NCBI GenBank assembly: GCA_025667525.1
Contig: CM046878.1
Location: forward strand, 394,014,974 to 394,078,973
DNA length: 64,000 nt
Reading direction: 5' to 3'
Source of the DNA: Glebionis coronaria
Taxonomy: Eukaryota; Streptophyta; Magnoliopsida; Asterales; Asteraceae
This document shows, in pieces, positions 58,581-64,000 of the stretch. The notes under the pieces are model-generated. The model searched no databases. It was not told the DNA's origin and worked only from the letters and a program-made list of their open reading frames with translations. Position 1 is the first letter of the stretch; the number at the start of each line of letters is the position of its first letter. The position numbers and the translations under genes were made by a program.

Positions 58581-59577
58581 TGAATGCAATTAAGCACGTG
58601 GACCTTGTTAGGGATATCTTAGATGATTTGTATGCGTTCGATCCCTCAAGCAGTTACTATTATTCAGCTCATGCATATATTCAGCGAGTTCAATATTGCT
58701 TAGCATATTTGCAATACATAGGAAAACTGGGTTCTGCACTACTCACTAATCGACCCATTGCTGTAACTCCATTCAATAAGACCCCATGAGCAAAACCGTC
58801 ATTGACACCATCAACTAAGGCACCTTTAAAATCTGTTGCTAATGTTCCCACTTTGCCTTCTACAGGAGTAAAAGAGTCTACTAAGGCTAAAGGATCACAA
58901 GTCAAGAAAGATAGGATCAAGCCCTCCACTAGTAGTACCATCAAGAAGAAAGTAGAAGCTCACCCTAGGGATGTTATTTCAGATTTAAATAAAAAGAATC
59001 ATGTTGCTAAGACTAAAAGCTCTGCGCCTGTGCAGAAGCCTAAACCATTTGTGAATTCTAATTTAAAATGTTGGAATTTTAACGAATGCATGTTTTCTCA
59101 ACGTCATGATTTGTGTCTTATTGATCATGTGAATGCAATGAATGCCATTAGGAATGATCTTGAATGGAAGCCAAATGGGAGAACTCGTACCCAAGTTGGA
59201 TGGCAATGGCGTCCCATTGGTAGGACCTTTACATTAGATAGAAAAATGTGCCCTTTAACTAGGAATGCATCCATTGAGGTTAGGTCTCAGCGTCCTTTAA
59301 TTAGGCACACTAGCACTAAAGTATGGAAACCGCGCCCTTTAATTAGGTCAGCCCCCACTATAGTGCCTATCGGTGAAGAAATACCTCAGGATTTAAGCCA
59401 ACTTGAATCTACACCACCAACTAGGAAGAAGGCTAGGAAATCTAAGAAACCTAATGTTAGCAAATCTAAGATCATTAAATCTGTACCTGCGAATAACAAG
59501 GAACATTCAGATTCCAAAACCTATACATTGTCCCCGTCTAGTGATATTTTCAGGTGGTCCAAATCATCCTCTAGTAT
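58577..59577 (+). pseudogene. C2 gag C-terminal part
   Basis: Frames 58577-58789 and 58802-59605 are one frame split by a TGA at about 58787. It contains RVQYCLAYLQYIGKL, a basic serine- and lysine-rich part and a cysteine motif CWNFNECMFSQRHDLC. Repeats of about 20 residues built on RPLIR follow (near 59190-59345). The C1 counterpart keeps the cysteine motif in cleaner form. The frame is lost at about 59577, where protease starts in another frame. Confidence 0.78.
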
Positions 59578-60903
59578 TTGGACTCCGGTTCCTCAAAGCA
59601 TATGACCGGAGATCGCTCGATGCTCCGAAATTTCGTCAGCGAGTTTCTTGGAACGGTTAAATTCGGTAATGATCATATTGCAAAGATAATGGGGTATGGT
59701 GAATATCAGATTGGAAATGTCACGATTTCAAGGGTATACTATGTAGAAGGTCTTGGTCATAATTTATTTTCAGTAGGACAGTTCTGTGATCCCAACCTAG
59801 AGGTTGCTTTTCGACAACACACTTGTTTCATCCGCAACTTGGAAGGAAAAGACTTGTTGAAGGGGTCTCGTGGTGCAAATCTTTACACTCTTTCCCTACA
59901 AGACATGATGGCCGCCTCTCCAGTATGTCTTCTCTCCAAAGCATCTAAGACCAAGTCATGGTTATGGCATCACAGATTATCTCATCTCAACTTTGATGCT
60001 ATTAATCATTTGGCTAAAAACGAATTAGTTCGTGGTCTTCCAAAGCTCAAATTTCACAAGGACCATTTATGTTCCGCGTGATCAAGGGGGAAAAGCACCA
60101 AGAAATCATACAAGCCCAAAGCTGAAGACACCAATCAAGAAAAACTTCATCTTTTGCATATGGATCTTTGTGGGCCACTACTAACCGAAAGTGTGAGTGG
60201 TAAGAAATTCATCCTTGTTATTGTGGATGATTTCTCCAGGTTTACATAGGTTAGATTTCTACGTACAAAGGATGAAGCACCGAAGGCTATCATCACTTTC
60301 CTGAAATTCATTCAGGTACGTTTAAATACTATTGTCCGCCGTATTCGTACTGATAATGGAACAGAGTTCGTCAACCAGACTCTTCGTGATTACTATGAAG
60401 AAGTTGGTATCTCACATGAAACATCCGCTGCACGTACTCCACAACAAAACGGTGTCGTTGAAAGACGGAATCGTACGCTTATGGAAGCTGCTAGGACTAT
60501 GCTGATTTATGCGAACGCTCCATTATTCTTATGGGCAAAAGCTGTATCTACTGCATGTTACACCCAAAACCGCTCTATCATTCGGAAACGTCATGGAAAA
60601 ACACCTTACGAGCTTCTACATGATCGTAATCCCGATGTTTCATTCTTTCATGTGTGTGGTGCTCTTTGTTATCCAAACATTAATAGTGAGAATTTGGGTA
60701 AACTTCAACCGAAAGCCGATATAGGTATTTTCATTGGTTACTCACCCTCAAAGAAAGCATACCGAATTTACAACCGTCATCTTTGTAAGATAGTAGAAAC
60801 TATGGACGCAGATTTTGATGAGCTGACAGCGATGGCTTCTGAGCAACGCAGCTCTGAACCCGCGCTTCACGAAATGGGAACCGGTGCTATTTGTTCCCAA
60901 TAA
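59578..60903 (+). pseudogene. C2 protease and integrase
   Basis: The protease opens with DSGSSKHMTGDRS (catalytic DSG at 59581-59589) and continues through FGNDHIAKIMGYG and GHNLFSVGQFCD. The integrase zinc region has WHHRLSHLNFDAINHL, but the frame stops at TGA 60079 where CXXC should be. The core resumes with HMDLCGPL (D at 60163-60165), IRTDNGTEF (D at 60352-60354) and QQNGVVERRNRT (E at 60460-60462), so the DDE triad is complete. A TAG at about 60247 replaces tryptophan. The C-terminal part (60481-60903) reads cleanly with KADIGIFIGYSPSKKAYRIYN. This enzyme would insert the DNA copy in the genome. Confidence 0.92.
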
Positions 60904-61468
60904 TCCTACTTCTACATCATTTATACCACCTACAAGGCCCCAGTGGGATAAACTATTTCAATCTTTGTTTGATGAATTCTTTGATCCCCCAAGTGATGAA
61001 GTTCCAGCACCTGTAGTGATAGCTCCAATACCTGAAGTTGTTGCTCAAGCTAATGAAGCTTCATCTAATGCATCTTCAATTAACATTGAACCGGATGCAC
61101 CTCCACCAAGTAATTCTCAAACTACACCTGAATCTTCACCCTTACTTGTGCCTAATGATGATGAAGAGAATTCTGTTGATCACGATTTGGAATATGCTCA
61201 CCAACAAGAGCTTCCATTCTTTGGTATACCGATACCTGAAAATCCTTCAGCCGCGTCTACCTCAGAAGAAGCTCCTACAATCGTTCACTCCAGACCACCA
61301 CGGATTGAAAATCACAACACCAAATGGACAAAAGATCACCCAATTAGGAATATTATTGAAGGTCTCAATCGACCAGTCTCGACACGCCATCAATTATAAG
61401 AGTGTGCACTCTATTGCTATTTTGATGCATTTCTCTCCGAAGTTGAACCTAAAAACTGGCAACATGCT
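60904..61468 (+). pseudogene. C2 integrase-RT linker
   Basis: Frame 60884-61399 is rich in P, S, E and D (FDEFFDPPSDEVPAPVVIAP, PENPSAASTSEEAPTIV) and ends with TKWTKDHPIRNIIEGLNRPV, which leads into RT in this family. A one-base shift at about 61390 precedes the RT frame. Confidence 0.8.
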
Positions 61469-62323
61469 ATGACTCAATCATCTTGGATTGAAGCCATGCA
61501 AGAGGAACTAAATGAATTCCAAAGACTTGAAGTATGGGAATTAGTTCCTCTCCCTGACAAGGTTAACATCCTTACTTTGTTGTGGGTTTATAAGGTTAAT
61601 CTCGATGAGATGGGTGGAGTTTTGAAGAATAAGGCTAGATTGGTTGCTAGAGGATACAAACAAGCCTTGGGTATCGACTTTGAAGAATATTTTGCTCCTG
61701 TTGCACGATTGGAGGCTGTTAGACTTTTCTTTGCGTATGCTGCTCATATGAACATGATCGTCTATCAAGTGGATGTGAAGACGGCATTTTTGAATGGTGA
61801 ACTAAGGGAAGAAGTCTATGTTAGTCAGCCGAATGGGTTCGTTAGCACGGAGTTTCCTAATCATGTGTACAAGCTTAAGAAGGCTCTCTATGGGTTGAAA
61901 CAAGCTCCACGCGCGTGGTATGATCTCCTTTCAACATATCTCATTTCGGAAGGCTTCTCCAAAGGCAAGGTGGACCCCACTCTATTCACTCTCAAGGAAG
62001 ACAACGACATGATACTGGTACAAATTTATGTTGATGATATAATATTTGCTGCCTCTAACATTGAATTGTCAAACCACTTTGAGAAAATAATGTCCACACG
62101 CTTTCAGATGTCAATGATGGGAAAAATTTCATTTTTCTTAGGATTACAAATTTCTCAGAATCCCAGAGGCATCTTTATTAATCAATCCAAATATGGTCTA
62201 GAATCATTAAAGAAATATAACTTTGAAAATTGTGACCCCGTGGATACTCCAATGGTGGAGAAATCCAAGTTAGATGAAGATAGGAATGAGATTGCTGTCG
62301 ATCTGAAACTCTCCGTGGGATGA
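61469..62323 (+). pseudogene. C2 reverse transcriptase
   Basis: A clean 284-codon frame holds the whole copia [80 protein letters not shown] and the catalytic YVDD at 62027-62038, then [13 protein letters not shown]. It ends at a TGA made by a one-base loss near 62310, so RT and RNase H are no longer in one frame. By itself this frame looks undamaged. Confidence 0.94.
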
Positions 62324-63009
62324 TCGGCACCCTTCTCTATCTGACTGCTAGCAGGCCTGATCTGCAATTTGCCGTATGCATGTGTGCCCGGTATCCGGCT
62401 CGGCCTACCAAAAAGCACCTACATGCTGTTAAAAGGATCTTTCGGTATCTCAAAGGAACACTTCATCGTGTTCTATGGTATCCGAAAGATTCCTCTATTG
62501 CTTTAATATCATATGCAGATGCCGATCATGATGGGTGTCAAGACACTAGGCGTAGCACTTCTGGTTATGTGCAACTCCTTGGAGACAGATTGATTAGTTG
62601 GTCTTCAAAAAGGCAGAAAAGTGTTGCAATTTCAAGCACGGAGGCTGAATACATTGCCATGTCCGGTTGTTGTGCTCAAGTCCTTTGGATGAGATCACAA
62701 CTAACTGACTACGGTCTTGGATTCAACAAAATCCCGATGTACTATGACAACAAGAGCGCCATTGCCCTTTGCTGCAACTACGTTCAACACTCCCGGGCAA
62801 AGCACATTGATATTCGCTACCATTTCATTAAAGAGCAAGTGGAAAATGGAGTGATCGAGCTGTATGTTGTCACCACTGAGTATCAACTGGCAGATATGTT
62901 CACAAAAGCCTTAGATCGAGGACGAATCGAGTTTTTGATCGACAAGCTTGGCATGAAATCCTTCTCTCCAGCGACTCTCAAAGAGTTGGCAGAAGAATCA
63001 GCAGAATAG
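62320..63009 (+). pseudogene. C2 RNase H and element 3' coding end
   Basis: A clean 229-codon frame: [20 protein letters not shown] (RT thumb end), [66 protein letters not shown] and [12 protein letters not shown]. The acidic residues of copia RNase H are present (D in YADAD, E in STEAEY, D in YYDNKS). The frame overlaps the RT frame by four bases because of the frameshift. Confidence 0.94.
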
Positions 63010-63658
63010 TGGTGGTAAACTATTCATGCGTATCCTTTGATCGTGATCATGTATATTATTGTATATATATAAACCACAAAAAGAAAAATACCAAAACCAT
63101 AAAAAATATAAAACCTACAAAAACCATAAAAAATATAAAACCAAGAAAACCCAAAAATATTTTCGTCTTTTTTTAATCGGGCATGTCTTTTAGTACGGTA
63201 ATATTTACGGATTTAGAAATGTCGATTAATATTGACACGGCGCCATAAATAGAGTCCGTATACAAGTTGTACATTTTTAAAACATGCCCATTATGGCTTG
63301 TAGTTATTTCAGACTGCAACCCGTTTTTCGCATTAAAGTCACGTATTTCCTTGGAAAACGTTGGCTCACAACGGGAATTAATTTTCTCGGGTATGACTTA
63401 CAAGCCAAATCATACAAAGGGATCAAGTTTACTTTATAACTTGGTCTAACACGAGTTAGTGTACGTCTCAGTGTATTAACTTGTCAAAATAAGAGAAATC
63501 TTATTGCCACCACGAATCAATTTTTCTAAGACATTAATTGGAAAATTCTTTCATCGATATTTGACTTGTTAAACAATGACTACAGCTCTTTAAATAGAAA
63601 ACGGATCATCGTTTAAGGGGGAGAAAATATTAAATCATCTTCGTCATCAAAACGGTCT
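63010..63658 (+). other. C2 3' untranslated region
   Basis: Non-coding. It includes an A-rich stretch with near-duplicate phrases (AAAACCATAAAAAATATAAA twice, 63096-63142) and a purine-rich AAGGGGGAGAAAA at 63616-63628 that could be a polypurine tract, though no LTR start TGTTAGAAATACG follows in the window. Confidence 0.55.
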
Positions 63659-64000
63659 TCAAAAGTTCTCGAGAAAAATTAATCGGTTAATAACTGGAGA
63701 TGCATCACTAGGAGGAGTGGGCGAAACCGTGGTGGAATAGGATGGAACCACAAAAATGTCATCCTCATCATCTGAATCAGAAAGACTAGAAGGAACACCA
63801 ATACTAGAAGTTGCAAACATTTGTGGTCCTGCATCATGGTTAGTTTTGAAACGAAAATATCCTAACGAATCACTAAGATAATCAAGATCAAAATACCATT
63901 CTGGACCTTTGCCTTGGATGTTTGACTTCTCCTCAAAATACCTGAGATTAATAGTTTCAATTATCCGTTTGGCTTGAAGATTGTAGACACGATACGCCCG
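63659..64000 (-). pseudogene. Partial copia pol (integrase-RT linker) on the minus strand
   Basis: The minus strand is open for about 113 codons from the window edge to a TGA at 63659-63661. It begins RAYRVYNLQAKRIIETINL, the end of a copia integrase. It continues with GPEWYFDLDYLSDSLGYFRF and an acidic part with DSDDEDDIFVVPSYSTT, as in the linker before RT in another copia lineage. It differs from the C2 linker, so it belongs to a different element, opposite in direction to C2, which extends beyond 64000. The right edge is cut by the window. Confidence 0.8.

Larger units (their letters stand above)
53657..63658 (+). mobile_element. C2, near full-length copia element (3' LTR not seen)
   Basis: Starts with a 298-bp LTR, a primer site and a leader with short repeats. 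Gag, protease, integrase, RT and RNase H follow in copia order on the plus strand. The 3' end is not reached: the coding part ends at 63009, and from 63659 the minus strand carries part of another copia. The sequence before the LTR, GAGTC (53652-53656), would be the target duplication. Domain layout and the very long gag link it to C1. It carries at least eight frame-breaking lesions but all catalytic motifs are present. Confidence 0.9.

Overview
This 64 kb window looks like intergenic DNA from a plant nuclear genome. It is made almost wholly of nested and broken LTR retrotransposons. I found no host gene, tRNA, rRNA, CRISPR array or bacterial-type feature. The evidence for a plant is the set of element types: chromovirus (Tekay-like) and Athila-like Ty3 elements and Ty1/copia elements, with tRNA-Met or tRNA-Asp type primer sites and 5-bp target duplications. 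The Athila and copia proteins resemble, from memory, the families common in Asteraceae. The family-level placement of the organism is therefore only a moderate guess.

Layout, left to right. T1 is a decayed Tekay-like Ty3 element on the minus strand. It has integrase C-terminal debris near 180-495, gag-protease at 2814-4560, a primer site at 5030-5042 and an LTR (LTR A) starting at 5047. LTR A is split by T2, a second Ty3 element on the plus strand (7336-18251, target duplication GAAGG), and resumes at 18257-18886. A 136-bp gag stub, a second primer site and a second T1 LTR (LTR B, 19462-22410) follow. A1, an Athila-like element on the plus strand, begins at 22411 (protease, RT and RNase H to 24963). 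It is interrupted by C1, a non-autonomous copia element on the minus strand (25106-34344, duplication ACAAC), and resumes with integrase at 34345-35301. It is interrupted again by A2, a young Athila-like element on the minus strand (35525-46507, duplication GTGAG). A2 carries an intact 977-codon gag-protease frame, no pol, an internal inversion and a nested solo LTR (37793-39448, duplication ATCAT). The A1 3' region and LTR start follow (46513-48464). An inverted copy of the same sequence lies at 52084-53656, so two Athila tails face each other across a 3.6 kb spacer. C2, a nearly full-length copia element on the plus strand, starts at 53657 and runs off the window. Its 3' region is met by part of another copia pol on the minus strand (63659-64000).

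Relative ages from direct reading: T1 and A1 are the oldest hosts. T2, C1 and A2 have LTR pairs that look roughly 97-99 percent alike by eye, so they are later arrivals. Most elements cannot move alone: A2 and C1 lack pol, T2 has a ruined pol between similar LTRs, and C2 has scattered stops and frameshifts. A2 and C1 would need enzymes from relatives (C2-type for C1, Athila-type for A2).

The most unusual signal is a degenerate short repeat with core TTCCG(A/G). It occurs in sense orientation about 0.4-0.75 kb downstream of the predicted TATA box in four elements from two superfamilies (C1, A2, the solo LTR and C2). Other points worth a second look are GT-AG intron-like inserts in the T1 gag, the inversion in A2 that turns its primer site around, a 152-bp tandem repeat with hairpins in C1, and the large inverted repeat of Athila tails.
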